This document shows positions 48,264 to 58,374 of a stretch of 64,000 nucleotides of DNA, one piece after another. Origin of the DNA: Deinobacterium chartae (GTDB lineage: Bacteria > Deinococcota > Deinococci > Deinococcales > Deinococcaceae); contig NZ_JACHHG010000001.1 of the NCBI RefSeq assembly GCF_014202645.1, positions 392,895 to 456,894 on the forward strand. Reading direction: 5' to 3'. The notes under the pieces are model-generated. The model ran no database searches. It was given only the letters and a program-made list of their open reading frames with translations, and was not told where the DNA came from. Made by a program: the position numbers and the translations under genes. Numbering within the stretch: position 1 is the first letter of the stretch; the number at the start of each line of letters is the position of its first letter.

Positions 48264-48431
48264 TCAACGGGTGACCGGACGGCCACCCTCGAGATTCGGC
48301 GCAGCGGGCAGGGCAGGCATGGCATCGACCTGGCGCACGAGCTCCACGAAGCGTCGCAATTCGGCGAGATTACGTGGGCCGCGGCGCAGCATCTGCGCGT
48401 CCTCTCTGTTGAGCTGGATCCCCTCTGGCAT
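48264..48431 (-). CDS. Small hypothetical protein (55 aa)
   Basis: A 55-codon frame starts MPEGIQLNREDAQMLRRG and ends GRPVTR. It is soluble and helical in the middle (about residues 18-37). It is flanked by a proper intrinsic terminator and has gene-like codon choice (GC-rich third positions), which suggests it is real. No Shine-Dalgarno sequence precedes the ATG. The family is not recognised. Confidence 0.5.
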   Translation of the reverse strand: MPEGIQLNREDAQMLRRGPRNLAELRRFVELVRQVDAMPALPAAPNLEGGRPVTR

Positions 48432-48521
48432 ACATTCACAGTGACGTATGCCAACGCTGCGGAGCTGAGCTGTAGCTTCAGCCGGAGTTGACCGGGCCTT
48501 TAGCCGACCTTGAAATGCAGA

Positions 48522-49562
48522 TCATGAGACGTCTGGGGTGCGTTCGATCAGGGTGGCGTCTCCCAGGCTATAGAACCGGTAGCCCTCCTCGAGGGCCGCG
48601 CGGTAGGCCGCGCGGGTGCGCTCCACCCCGGCAAAGGCCGCCACCAGCAGCAGCAGCGTCGAGTGCGGCAGATGAAAGTTGGTGATCAGCGCGTCCGGTA
48701 CCCGCGGGGCGTGCGGCGGCCGGATAAAGATGCGGGTCTCGCCCTCTCCTGCACGCACCTGCTGACCGTCCCAGGCGCTCTCGAGCGCGCGCACGGTGGT
48801 GGTACCCACCGCGATCACCCGCCGCCCCTCCCGCCGCGCGGCGTTGATCGCGTCCGCCGTCGCCTGCGGCACCAAGAACACCTCCTCGTGCATCACATGC
48901 TGCTCCACCGAGCCCTGAATCGGCTTGAAGGTCCCGGCCCCCACGTGCAAGGTAAGGGTGCGGCGCTCGACCCCCAGATCGTCCAGCCGCGCCAGCAGCT
49001 CGGGCGTGAAGTGCAGCCCCGCAGTCGGAGCGGCCACGCTGCCCGGATCGCGGGCGTACACGGTCTGGTAGCGCTCGCCCACCTCGGCCGGGTCGGCGGC
49101 GATGTACGGCGGCAGCGGCAGGCGCCCCAGCGTGTCCAGGTGCGGTTTGACATCCTGCCCGAAGCGCAACAGGCGCGCACCGTCCTCGAGCTGACCGACC
49201 ACCTCGGCGCGCAGCTCGAGGCCCTCCGCGCGGAACAGCAGCTCGCTCCCGGCTCGCCTGGCCGGCTTGAGGTAGGCGGACCACTCGAGCGGTGCGTGCT
49301 CGCGCAGCAGCAGCACCTCCACACGCCCCCCGGTCGGTTTGAAGGCCTCGAGGCGGGCCGGAATCACCCGGGACTCGTTAAAAACCAGCAGGTCGCCGGC
49401 CCGCAGGTACTCGGGCAGGTCGCGGAACACCCGGTGCTGCAGCGGCCCATGCGCGGGCAGCACCATCAGGCGACTGGCGTCGCGCGGCTCGGCCCCGCGC
49501 TGGGCGATGCGGTCCTCGGGCAGGTCAAAAGACAGGTAATCCAGCAGTTCGTCGAGCGTCAT
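48522..49562 (-). CDS. queA: S-adenosylmethionine:tRNA ribosyltransferase-isomerase
   Basis: QueA (346 aa) moves the ribosyl group of S-adenosylmethionine to preQ1 in tRNA, making epoxyqueuosine. Visible landmarks are FDLPEDRIAQ, VFNESRVIPARL, APTAGLHFTPELL, GAGTFKPI and TNFHLPHSTLLLLVAAFAG. The length is normal. GAGGATC lies just before the ATG. Other queuosine genes are not present in the window. It follows the NYN-domain gene, separated by a hairpin. Confidence 0.95.
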   Translation of the reverse strand: MTLDELLDYLSFDLPEDRIAQRGAEPRDASRLMVLPAHGPLQHRVFRDLPEYLRAGDLLVFNESRVIPARLEAFKPTGGRVEVLLLREHAPLEWSAYLKPARRAGSELLFRAEGLELRAEVVGQLEDGARLLRFGQDVKPHLDTLGRLPLPPYIAADPAEVGERYQTVYARDPGSVAAPTAGLHFTPELLARLDDLGVERRTLTLHVGAGTFKPIQGSVEQHVMHEEVFLVPQATADAINAARREGRRVIAVGTTTVRALESAWDGQQVRAGEGETRIFIRPPHAPRVPDALITNFHLPHSTLLLLVAAFAGVERTRAAYRAALEEGYRFYSLGDATLIERTPDVS

Positions 49563-49577
49563 GATCCTCGAGGAAGC

Positions 49578-49624
49578 CGGGAGGCGGGGCCGGACGGATC
49601 TGTGCGGCCCCGCGGCACTCCCGG
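49578..49624 (-). terminator. Hairpin between the NYN gene and queA
   Basis: CCGGGAG and GCGGGGCC arms pair with GGCCCCGC and CTCCCGG across a loop, directly after the NYN stop. It partly overlaps the region upstream of queA and lacks a T-run. Confidence 0.5.
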
Positions 49625-49625
49625 G

Positions 49626-50171
49626 TTACTCCTCGTTCCTCCGCTTCTTCTCGTTGACCGGCATCAGGCTGCCTTCGATGTCGGTGATGTTGGTGTACCT
49701 GTCTACCGTATCGATCAGGCGCTGGGCGGTGGTCTCCTTGAAAGCGATCACCTCGGTGCGCACCCCGCGCTCCATGAACACCTCGAGCATGTCCACGAAG
49801 TCTCCGTCACCGCTGCCCAGCACCATGACGTCCAGGCGGTCCATCAGGCGGGTCATGTCGGCCACCATGCCCATGTCCCAGTTGCCCTCCCAGATCGGCT
49901 TGCCCTGCTCGTTGGTGTGGTGCAGCGTGAGGGTCATGCGCCGCACCCGGTAACCCAGGGTGGACAGCTTGTAGATGAACGGCCAGGCACTCGTGTCGCC
50001 CTCGCGCTCGACCACGTACGCGATGGCGCGCACCAGATGGCGGTCTCCGACTGCGTAACGCAGAATCGTATCAAAATTGACCGTGCGCTCGTAGTAATCA
50101 CGCGCGGAGTGATACAGGTTCTGGGTATCGATAAAAACGCCGACTCTCGGTTTGTGTACAACGAATTCCAT
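49626..50171 (-). CDS. NYN-domain (LabA/DUF88) protein, putative ribonuclease
   Basis: The 181-aa protein has a PIN-like NYN fold. The acidic metal-binding residues are in GVFIDTQNLYHSARD (Asp15, Asn18), around GNWDMGMVADM, and in VLGSGDGDFVDML. Proteins of this group are RNA or tRNA nucleases or regulators such as LabA. The C-terminal tail is basic (about 172-181). A GAGGAGCAACA precedes the ATG. Substrate is unknown. Confidence 0.88.
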   Translation of the reverse strand: MEFVVHKPRVGVFIDTQNLYHSARDYYERTVNFDTILRYAVGDRHLVRAIAYVVEREGDTSAWPFIYKLSTLGYRVRRMTLTLHHTNEQGKPIWEGNWDMGMVADMTRLMDRLDVMVLGSGDGDFVDMLEVFMERGVRTEVIAFKETTAQRLIDTVDRYTNITDIEGSLMPVNEKKRRNEE

Positions 50172-50276
50172 TGTTGCTCCTCAAAAAGGCTGACGGCCCC
50201 GGGCCGCCCCGCCACAGGATAGCACTCCTGCCGCTCAGACGGAAAAATCAGCTTGAGACATGCCCCAAGCCCTGGT

Positions 50277-52814
<2,538 letters not shown>

Positions 52815-52851
52815 GGGTTTACCTCTCAGAAGTCGCAGGTGGGGACGAAAG

Positions 52852-53616
52852 TCAGTGGGGTTCGGTGTACTCGTAGCGGGCGATGCGCAGGGTACGGTTG
52901 TTTTCCACCTCGAGCACCACGCCGTTGAGCTGGGCGCGGCTCTCGGCCACCACGTAACGGTGCGGGGTGCGCAGCAAGAAGCGCCCGATCGGGCCTTCGG
53001 GGTCGGCCCCGATCACGCTCTCGAGCGGCCCGGTCATGCCCGCGTCGGTCTGGTAGCCGGTTCCCTTGGGCAAGATGCGCGCGTCGGCAGTGGCGATGTG
53101 GGTGTGCGTTCCCACCACCGCCGCGACCCGGCCGTCGAGAAAGTAGCCCATGGCGGCCTTCTCCGAGGTGGCCTCGGCGTGAAAGTCCAAGAAGATACTG
53201 CCCAGGTCTTCGCGCTCCAGCAGCGTGTTCATCACGGCGAACGGGTCGTCGAGGGCTTCCATGAACACCCGGCCCATGGCGTTGACCACGGTCAGGCGCT
53301 CGCCTTTGACCTCAAAGGTGCTAAAACCCTTGCCGGCCGTACCCAGCGGATAGTTGATGGGGCGCAGCACGCGCTCGTCGTCGAGCCACGCGAACACCTC
53401 GCGGTTGCCCCAGGTGTGGTTGCCCAGCGTGATGCAGTCCACCCCCGCCTTGAACAGGGCCTTGGCACTCTCGGTGTTCAGTCCGAATCCCCCGGCGGCG
53501 TTTTCGGCGTTGGCAATCACGAAGTCGAACTGATCGCGCACGCCCGGCAGGTGCGCGGTCAGCACCCGTCGGCCCGGCTTGCCGTATACATCGCCGATAA
53601 AAAGCAGTCGGATCAT
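52852..53616 (-). CDS. YmdB-type metallophosphoesterase (2',3'-cAMP phosphodiesterase family)
   Basis: The 254-aa protein belongs to the YmdB/TIGR00282 phosphodiesterases, whose Bacillus member hydrolyses 2',3'-cAMP and affects biofilm and motility. Motifs run IGDVYGKPGR, ANAENAAGGFGL, TLGNHTWGN, DFHAEATSEK and VGTHTHI, all dinuclear-metal ligands. An ATG at 53616 is used; a TTG two codons earlier is possible. A TATAGT box on the minus strand lies 9 bp upstream of the ATG, so a near-leaderless mRNA is likely. Confidence 0.9.
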   Translation of the reverse strand: MIRLLFIGDVYGKPGRRVLTAHLPGVRDQFDFVIANAENAAGGFGLNTESAKALFKAGVDCITLGNHTWGNREVFAWLDDERVLRPINYPLGTAGKGFSTFEVKGERLTVVNAMGRVFMEALDDPFAVMNTLLEREDLGSIFLDFHAEATSEKAAMGYFLDGRVAAVVGTHTHIATADARILPKGTGYQTDAGMTGPLESVIGADPEGPIGRFLLRTPHRYVVAESRAQLNGVVLEVENNRTLRIARYEYTEPH

Positions 53617-53714
53617 CTGCAACCGACTATAGCGTAATGTGAACGCAAATTGTGTTCGCTGTCTACCTCACGGTTCACCTACGCGCCCAACCCTGGGCCT
53701 GCGGCGCTGCCCGC

Positions 53715-55598
53715 TCAGTCCTCGAGGGCCTGCAGTTCGGAGATGTAGCGCGCCAGTTCTCCTGCCCCACCCACCACGCGGGCCGCCTGCACCCGCTCGA
53801 GGTGCACATCGCGGTCGTACGGCTCGAAGCGCAGATACTGGTTGCACAGCAGAATCACCCGGCGCAAGTTGCCCTGCTCACGCCCGCAAGTGATCTGGTT
53901 GCGCAGCTCGAACTCGAGGGCCAGCCGGGCCTCCTCGCGCTTGTGCTCGACCCAGGGGCTGTCGTCGATCTCGGGCATGAACACGCCCTGGTACAGCGCC
54001 AACGCCCGGGCGAGCTCGCCGTGGTTGATCGCCTCGAGGAAACGCACCAGGTCCAGGTCGACCCGCAGGTGCGGCCCCAGGCGGTAGCGCGGCGCGTGCC
54101 GCGAGCCTTCCATGATCACCGCGTCCTGGCCGAGCGCCTCCCGCAGTTCGCGGATCGCCGAACGCACGTAGTTTCCGGCCGCCACCGGATCCTTGTCGGG
54201 GTACAGGGCCAACTCGAGTTCGCCGCGCGTACGGTTGGGGTTCAGCGCCAGATATACCAGCAGCAGCGGGGTGCCCTTGAGCGTGAAGTGCAGCACCTCC
54301 TCACGGCGCACCACCTCCTGCCGCCCCAGCGTGTAAACGTGCAGCGGGATCTGCTCGGCGGCCGAAAGCCGTGGGGAGCCTGCCAGGCCCGCCAGGTTGT
54401 TCAGTACCGGCTCCAGAAAAGATGCCAGATCCGGCTCCAGCGACGCGTAGTGCAACAATTCTGCAGCTTCCTCGAGCTCGTGACGGAAATCCGGCTGGGT
54501 GTGTAACTGTAACAGCCCCTGCAGAGCGGACCCCAACACATTAGTAGCTTCCTCTCGGCGGCGGGCGCTGTAGAGCGCGTACGCCAGCTGCAGCAGCGCC
54601 CGGGTCAGCTCGGGCAGCTGACCGCGCTCGCGCAACAGGGCCACGCCTTCCTCGAGGTGCCGGATCGCCAGCGGATAATCGCCGCGCCGACGCGCCAGTA
54701 CGCCGCGCAGCACCACCAGCGACGGTGGGGTGGTCATGCCGGGCTGCATGGTTTCGAAGCGGTACACCGCCTGCAGCGCCTGCCCGTGCTCGCCGACCCG
54801 GCTGTGATGCTCGGCGATGCGCACGGTCACCCACATCAGCAACTCGCGTTCTCGCAGCTTCTCGCTCAGATCGCGCAATTCGAACAGGGCACGCAGGTAA
54901 GCACCCTGGTTACCCAGAGCCAGTTGCAAGTTGGCCTCCGAGCCCAAAAGAAGCGCCGACGCCATCGGTCCTGCCAAGGAAGCGAGCTGTTTTGCCTCTT
55001 CCAGAGATTCAAGGGCTCGCTTTGTATTTCCCAGCTCTGTTTGTATATCAAGTAAATTTTGCAAAGCACTCAATCTCGGTGCCGGATTGGGCTCAGAGGG
55101 CAAGTGGCGAAGCGCATCTTGCAGAAGCTGCTCAGACCGCAAAATATACCCTTGATCCTTGTACATCTTTGCGAGAGCAACGGTTACTTTAGCGGCTGAT
55201 ACTTCATCTCCTAGCGCGAGATAACCATGCCATGCCTGCTCGCATCTTCTCAGGCCTGCTTCTGTTTCCCCACGCTGAAACTGAGCAACCCCCCACCACC
55301 TTAAGTTTCTGAAGTACAGTTCTCCCTGCAACCTAGATTGAATCTGTTCAAAATGTTCTATTGCTTGATCGAGCCGGCCTTGAAAGCGCAGCAAGTTACC
55401 ATATTCTACCAATGCTTCGCCATCGCCTAACTGTGCAGCGCGCGCCAAATGAACTTCGGCTGTATCGAAACGCCCTAAACGCAGCTCGGAAATTCCCAGC
55501 AGGGCAAGTTGCCGTGCACTTAGCTCACGGCAGCCCGCCAAGGCTGTGATCACCTCAGCGTACATACCCTGTTCAAAACGGGATTCAACCGCTGCCAT
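53715..55598 (-). CDS. TPR-winged-helix-BTAD transcriptional regulator
   Basis: The 627-aa soluble protein has about ten tetratricopeptide-like repeats in residues 20-390. A winged helix (about 417-508) shows LHVYTLGRQEV, LLLVYLALNPNRTRGELE and YVRSAIRELREALG, and a C-terminal bacterial transcriptional activation domain (about 510-625) follows. In SARP regulators the winged helix and BTAD come first, so this order is reversed. TPR-containing regulators often receive short peptides (RRNPP family), and the divergent operon 46 bp away encodes two tiny peptides with a shared C-terminus, so a ligand-receptor pair is a reasonable hypothesis. The first 200 codons are clearly AT-richer than the rest. 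The start ATG at 55598 has GAGGAGG about 13 nt upstream. Confidence 0.8.
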   Translation of the reverse strand: MAAVESRFEQGMYAEVITALAGCRELSARQLALLGISELRLGRFDTAEVHLARAAQLGDGEALVEYGNLLRFQGRLDQAIEHFEQIQSRLQGELYFRNLRWWGVAQFQRGETEAGLRRCEQAWHGYLALGDEVSAAKVTVALAKMYKDQGYILRSEQLLQDALRHLPSEPNPAPRLSALQNLLDIQTELGNTKRALESLEEAKQLASLAGPMASALLLGSEANLQLALGNQGAYLRALFELRDLSEKLRERELLMWVTVRIAEHHSRVGEHGQALQAVYRFETMQPGMTTPPSLVVLRGVLARRRGDYPLAIRHLEEGVALLRERGQLPELTRALLQLAYALYSARRREEATNVLGSALQGLLQLHTQPDFRHELEEAAELLHYASLEPDLASFLEPVLNNLAGLAGSPRLSAAEQIPLHVYTLGRQEVVRREEVLHFTLKGTPLLLVYLALNPNRTRGELELALYPDKDPVAAGNYVRSAIRELREALGQDAVIMEGSRHAPRYRLGPHLRVDLDLVRFLEAINHGELARALALYQGVFMPEIDDSPWVEHKREEARLALEFELRNQITCGREQGNLRRVILLCNQYLRFEPYDRDVHLERVQAARVVGGAGELARYISELQALED

Positions 55599-55631
55599 AC
55601 GCCGTTTTACTCCTCCTCACAGCTATGCATC

Positions 55632-55637
55632 TACACT
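55632..55637 (+). promoter_or_regulatory. -10 box TACACT of a leaderless promoter
   Basis: TACACT ends 6 bp before the ATG of the first small peptide gene, the same element and spacing as at the MarR gene. The whole divergent control region is only 45 bp long, so the TPR-BTAD protein could bind here and regulate both sides. Confidence 0.55.
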
Positions 55638-55643
55638 TGAATC

Positions 55644-55820
55644 ATGAAAAGCATGCTCTCGCTCAAGCTTATCACGCTCCTTGGTATAGGCCTTCTTCTC
55701 AGTGAGGCGTCGGCACAACAGGCCTCTTCGAAGTATAGCCAGCCGCAGATCGTCCTGTCCGAAAGCGATATGGGCACGGTCGTGGCTCAGGGTGGTCCCG
55801 GTAACTACGGACTCGACTAA
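55644..55820 (+). CDS. Exported small peptide precursor 1, C-terminus GGPGNYGLD
   Basis: This 58-codon gene encodes a classical Sec signal (KSMLSLKLITLLGIGLLLS, then ASA|QQ cleavage near residue 25) and a mature part of about 34 residues ending VVAQGGPGNYGLD. The same C-terminal pattern GG-x-x-N-[YF]-G-L-D ends the next gene, so the two are paralogues despite little similarity elsewhere. A double glycine is followed by exactly seven residues (PGNYGLD), which could be released as a heptapeptide. A TACACT box 6 bp in front of the ATG indicates leaderless expression. It is not a recognised family. Confidence 0.7.
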   Translation: MKSMLSLKLITLLGIGLLLSEASAQQASSKYSQPQIVLSESDMGTVVAQGGPGNYGLD

Positions 55821-55822
55821 AC

Positions 55823-55984
55823 ATGCAGCCTTCGACAGCGCCTCGAGTTCGGCAGAACGTCGCTCAATCTGCTCCTAAGCCTATCGTAGTTCACACCGAA
55901 ATTTCTCGGGCGAACAGCCCGGTACCTAAACTCGAGTTAGTCAGCGCCGTAGCCGGGGGTATTCCCAACTTCGGCCTCGACTGA
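55823..55984 (+). CDS. Small peptide precursor 2, C-terminus GGIPNFGLD
   Basis: The 53-codon gene starts 2 bp after the stop of peptide 1 (TAA-AC-ATG), in a different frame, and ends SAVAGGIPNFGLD. It has no signal peptide, but parallels peptide 1 in its middle (PKPIVVHTEI against QPQIVLSESD) and C-terminus. After the double glycine again seven residues remain (IPNFGLD). It lies 14 bp before the HD-GYP gene and must share its transcript. The shared tail implies selection on the peptide sequence rather than chance coding. Export would need another route or a processed form. Confidence 0.65.
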   Translation: MQPSTAPRVRQNVAQSAPKPIVVHTEISRANSPVPKLELVSAVAGGIPNFGLD

Positions 55985-55998
55985 AGCCGGGAATTTCC

Positions 55999-57033
55999 AT
56001 GGCTCACCCACCCACCACCGATTTTCCTCTTCGCATCCGAGGTCCCCTTGAGGGTCTCGAGCAGGCTCGTCGCCTGCTCGAGGCTTCGGGTTTTCAGGCT
56101 GAAACCTCCGAGGTGGTCCACCTGGACCAGCATCCGCACGCGCTGTTCGTGCTGGACGCGGCGGGCACCATCTTGTACCTGAACCGCAGCTGGCGGGAAT
56201 ACAGCGGCCTCGAGATCTCGGACTGCCTGGGTCGCCCGATTCGGGAACTGCTGAGCTTCGACCCGGCAGCGACTCCCGGCGGCGGTCTGTGCGAGAACGC
56301 GGAGTTGCACGCGCTGCACGGAACGCGGCGCGTGCGGGTGGCTTGGCGGGGTGACGGCGAATACATGGCGGGCAGCCTCGAATCGATCCGCGCACCGAAC
56401 GAGGAGATCTTTCGCCTTGAAAGGCAGATCAACGAGCTGAATCTGGCCCTGGAGGGCTGCTTGCTAGCCCTGCTGCGGACCCTGCTGCCCTCGGAGGTGG
56501 ATCACGCGCGCCGGGTCGCCTCGTTCGCGGCCCGCCTGGGCGAAGCGTTGCACTTTGGCCCGCACGAACTCGAGGCGGTCAAGCTGGGAGGGTTGCTGCA
56601 CGATATCGGCAAGACACGCCTCCCGGCCTCGCTGCTGCACAAACACCGCCTGAACCGTGAGGAGTCCCGGCTGTACCACCGCCATCCGGAGTGGGGCCTG
56701 GAAGTGGTGATGGACGTGACCTTCCTGAGCGAACAGGCACGGCAGGCGATCTACTACCACCACGAGGCCTACGGCGGCGGCGGTTACCCGAGCGGCGTGA
56801 GCGGTGAGGAAATCCCGCTGACGGCCCGGGTGGTAGCAGTGGCCGATGCTTTCGACAACCTGACCGGCCCGGCTCCGCATGCCCGCATGGGGCCGCGCGA
56901 GGCGGTCAGCCACCTGGTTTCTCTGGCGGGCATGCTGCTCGATCCGCGCCTGGTCGATGTGTTTATCAACGACGTACTGCACCTGGCACCCACGCTCGAG
57001 GAAGTGAACGCGCTGGCCCTGGCGTACTCCTGA
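55999..57033 (+). CDS. PAS/HD-GYP domain phosphodiesterase-like protein
   Basis: The 344-aa soluble protein has a PAS domain (about 45-130; LFVLDAAGTILYLNRSW, then GRPIREL) and an HD-GYP domain (about 155-330), the class that degrades cyclic di-GMP. The metal-binding H-A-R-R-V, LLHDIGK (His201, Asp202), the following His and YYHHEAYGGGGYP are seen. The canonical HHExxDGxGYP is changed to HHEAYGGGGYP, losing the Asp. The PAS domain suggests it senses a ligand or redox state. It is the third gene of the peptide operon, so signalling by the peptides and cyclic di-GMP turnover may be linked; that is inference. Confidence 0.88.
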   Translation: MAHPPTTDFPLRIRGPLEGLEQARRLLEASGFQAETSEVVHLDQHPHALFVLDAAGTILYLNRSWREYSGLEISDCLGRPIRELLSFDPAATPGGGLCENAELHALHGTRRVRVAWRGDGEYMAGSLESIRAPNEEIFRLERQINELNLALEGCLLALLRTLLPSEVDHARRVASFAARLGEALHFGPHELEAVKLGGLLHDIGKTRLPASLLHKHRLNREESRLYHRHPEWGLEVVMDVTFLSEQARQAIYYHHEAYGGGGYPSGVSGEEIPLTARVVAVADAFDNLTGPAPHARMGPREAVSHLVSLAGMLLDPRLVDVFINDVLHLAPTLEEVNALALAYS

Positions 57034-57075
57034 ATCCTCCGGCGGCCTGCGCCGCCGCCGGTTTATGCCGCGTAG

Positions 57076-57106
57076 CCGCTGAACCGCCCCTCGAGCGGTT
57101 CAGCGG
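57076..57106 (+). terminator. 12-bp hairpin after the HD-GYP gene
   Basis: Arms 57076-57087 and 57095-57106 pair perfectly with a 7-nt loop, between the convergent HD-GYP and permease genes. It can serve both. Confidence 0.6.
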
Positions 57107-57125
57107 CCGCTCTGTCCTACCGGCT

Positions 57126-58310
57126 TTACCGAATGATCCGCGCCGGTTGAATTCCCGAGGCGCGGCGGGCCGGGATCAGCGCGGCGAGCAGCGTCGTGGT
57201 CAGGCTCACAGCGTTAACCCACAGAAAGTCGGCGGCCTGAATGTCTACCGGGAGCGCGGTGATGAAGTAAAGATCCCCGGGCAACCGTACCGGATTGAGC
57301 TTGAAGTAGTACGACAGCCCCAGGCCCAGCGCGTTCCCCAGCAGCAAGCCGCCCGCTCCGAGCACGAAGCCCTCGAGGACGAACGTGGCGGTAATCGCCC
57401 GTCTCGAGGCACCCATGGCGCGCAAGATGGCGATTTCCGGAGTTTTCTCGAAGACGGTGAGCAGCAAGACGTTGGCAATACCAAAGGCTGCGACGATCAC
57501 GATCAGGAACACCACAATACCGATCACCCTTTTTTGCAGGGCCAGTTGCTCGATCAAGGTGGCGTTGAAGTTCTGCCAGGGTTGCGGCAGGAACTCGGTG
57601 CCAACACTCAGGCGGGCCCCCACCTCGGGTGCGAGATCGGCGTGGGCAAGCCGCAGGTGGTATCCGGTCAGGGTACGGCTGCTGATCTCGCGCAGGGTCT
57701 CGATCCGCACGAAGGCGTAGCCCGAGTCGATCAGGTAATTGCCGGTCGAGAACGTTCCTTTCAGACGCAGTTCGCTGCGGCGCTGCTCGGAGTTCAGCAG
57801 CCGCAGGCGGTCACCTTCAAAAGCCCCCAGGTTGCCCGCGAGGGCTGCGCCCAAGAGCACTTCTCCGGGCCGCAGCCCTTTGAGCAGGCGGGCCTGTTCG
57901 GGAGGCAGGTCCAGCACCTCGGCCTCCGCAGGCTCCACCCCGAACAGGGTGGCAAAGTCTACCCCGGCCGGGCGACCATCGCTGGCTGGACGGGTCAGCA
58001 GGCCCTTATCCGCCAAAAAAGCGCTGTAGGCTCGTACCTCGGGGTCCTGGCGCAGGCGCGCCTCGAGCGAAGGGTCGCGCCGTGCGTCGCCGCCGTAGGC
58101 CTGCAGGGCCAACTGCGGTACGGCGCGCAGGGTCGCTTCGATCAGGGCGCGGCTGAAGCCGTTGGTGAGCGAGAGGGCGGTGGTGAGCACCATCACACCG
58201 ATGGCAATGCCCAGCACGGTGATGATGTTCTGGCTCCGGCGACGGCGCAGATGTGCAAAGGCCAGCGCCAGCGGAAGCGATCGTTGCAGGGGGGACATCA
58301 GGGGCAGCAT
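57126..58310 (-). CDS. ABC transporter permease of the LolC/E-MacB type
   Basis: The 394-aa permease has one N-terminal membrane helix (about 30-50), a large extracytoplasmic domain (about 60-265) and three C-terminal helices, the FtsX/MacB topology used by LolC/E lipoprotein exporters and MacB-type transporters. The C-terminal ATAILRAMGASRRAI-like segment (EIAILRAMGASRRAI) and the PARRASGIQPARIIR end are signatures. No ATPase or LolD gene is adjacent. The start could also be the ATG at 58298; neither has a convincing Shine-Dalgarno sequence. Confidence 0.85.
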   Translation of the reverse strand: MLPLMSPLQRSLPLALAFAHLRRRRSQNIITVLGIAIGVMVLTTALSLTNGFSRALIEATLRAVPQLALQAYGGDARRDPSLEARLRQDPEVRAYSAFLADKGLLTRPASDGRPAGVDFATLFGVEPAEAEVLDLPPEQARLLKGLRPGEVLLGAALAGNLGAFEGDRLRLLNSEQRRSELRLKGTFSTGNYLIDSGYAFVRIETLREISSRTLTGYHLRLAHADLAPEVGARLSVGTEFLPQPWQNFNATLIEQLALQKRVIGIVVFLIVIVAAFGIANVLLLTVFEKTPEIAILRAMGASRRAITATFVLEGFVLGAGGLLLGNALGLGLSYYFKLNPVRLPGDLYFITALPVDIQAADFLWVNAVSLTTTLLAALIPARRASGIQPARIIR

Positions 58311-58315
58311 AGCAG

Positions 58316-58339
58316 AGGCGCCTCCCGTGGGAGGCGCCT
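58316..58339 (-). terminator. 11-bp perfect hairpin after the 3D-domain gene
   Basis: Arms 58316-58326 and 58329-58339 flank a 2-nt centre, 36 bp downstream of the 3D-domain stop. No T-run is present. Confidence 0.55.
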
Positions 58340-58374
58340 GTGGAAGCAGCGGTTACGGCCGCCGGCGAGCGAGT

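Noticed and set aside
53623..53714. Inverted sequence around GTGAACGCAAATTGTGTTCGC as an operator
   Set aside because: The dyad is short and imperfect, and no promoter overlaps it.
55644..55984. The two small peptides as a ribosomally made, modified peptide with nearby modification enzymes
   Set aside because: No radical-SAM, cyclodehydratase, lanthipeptide or peptidase-transporter gene is adjacent, so a modified-peptide pathway is not supported here.
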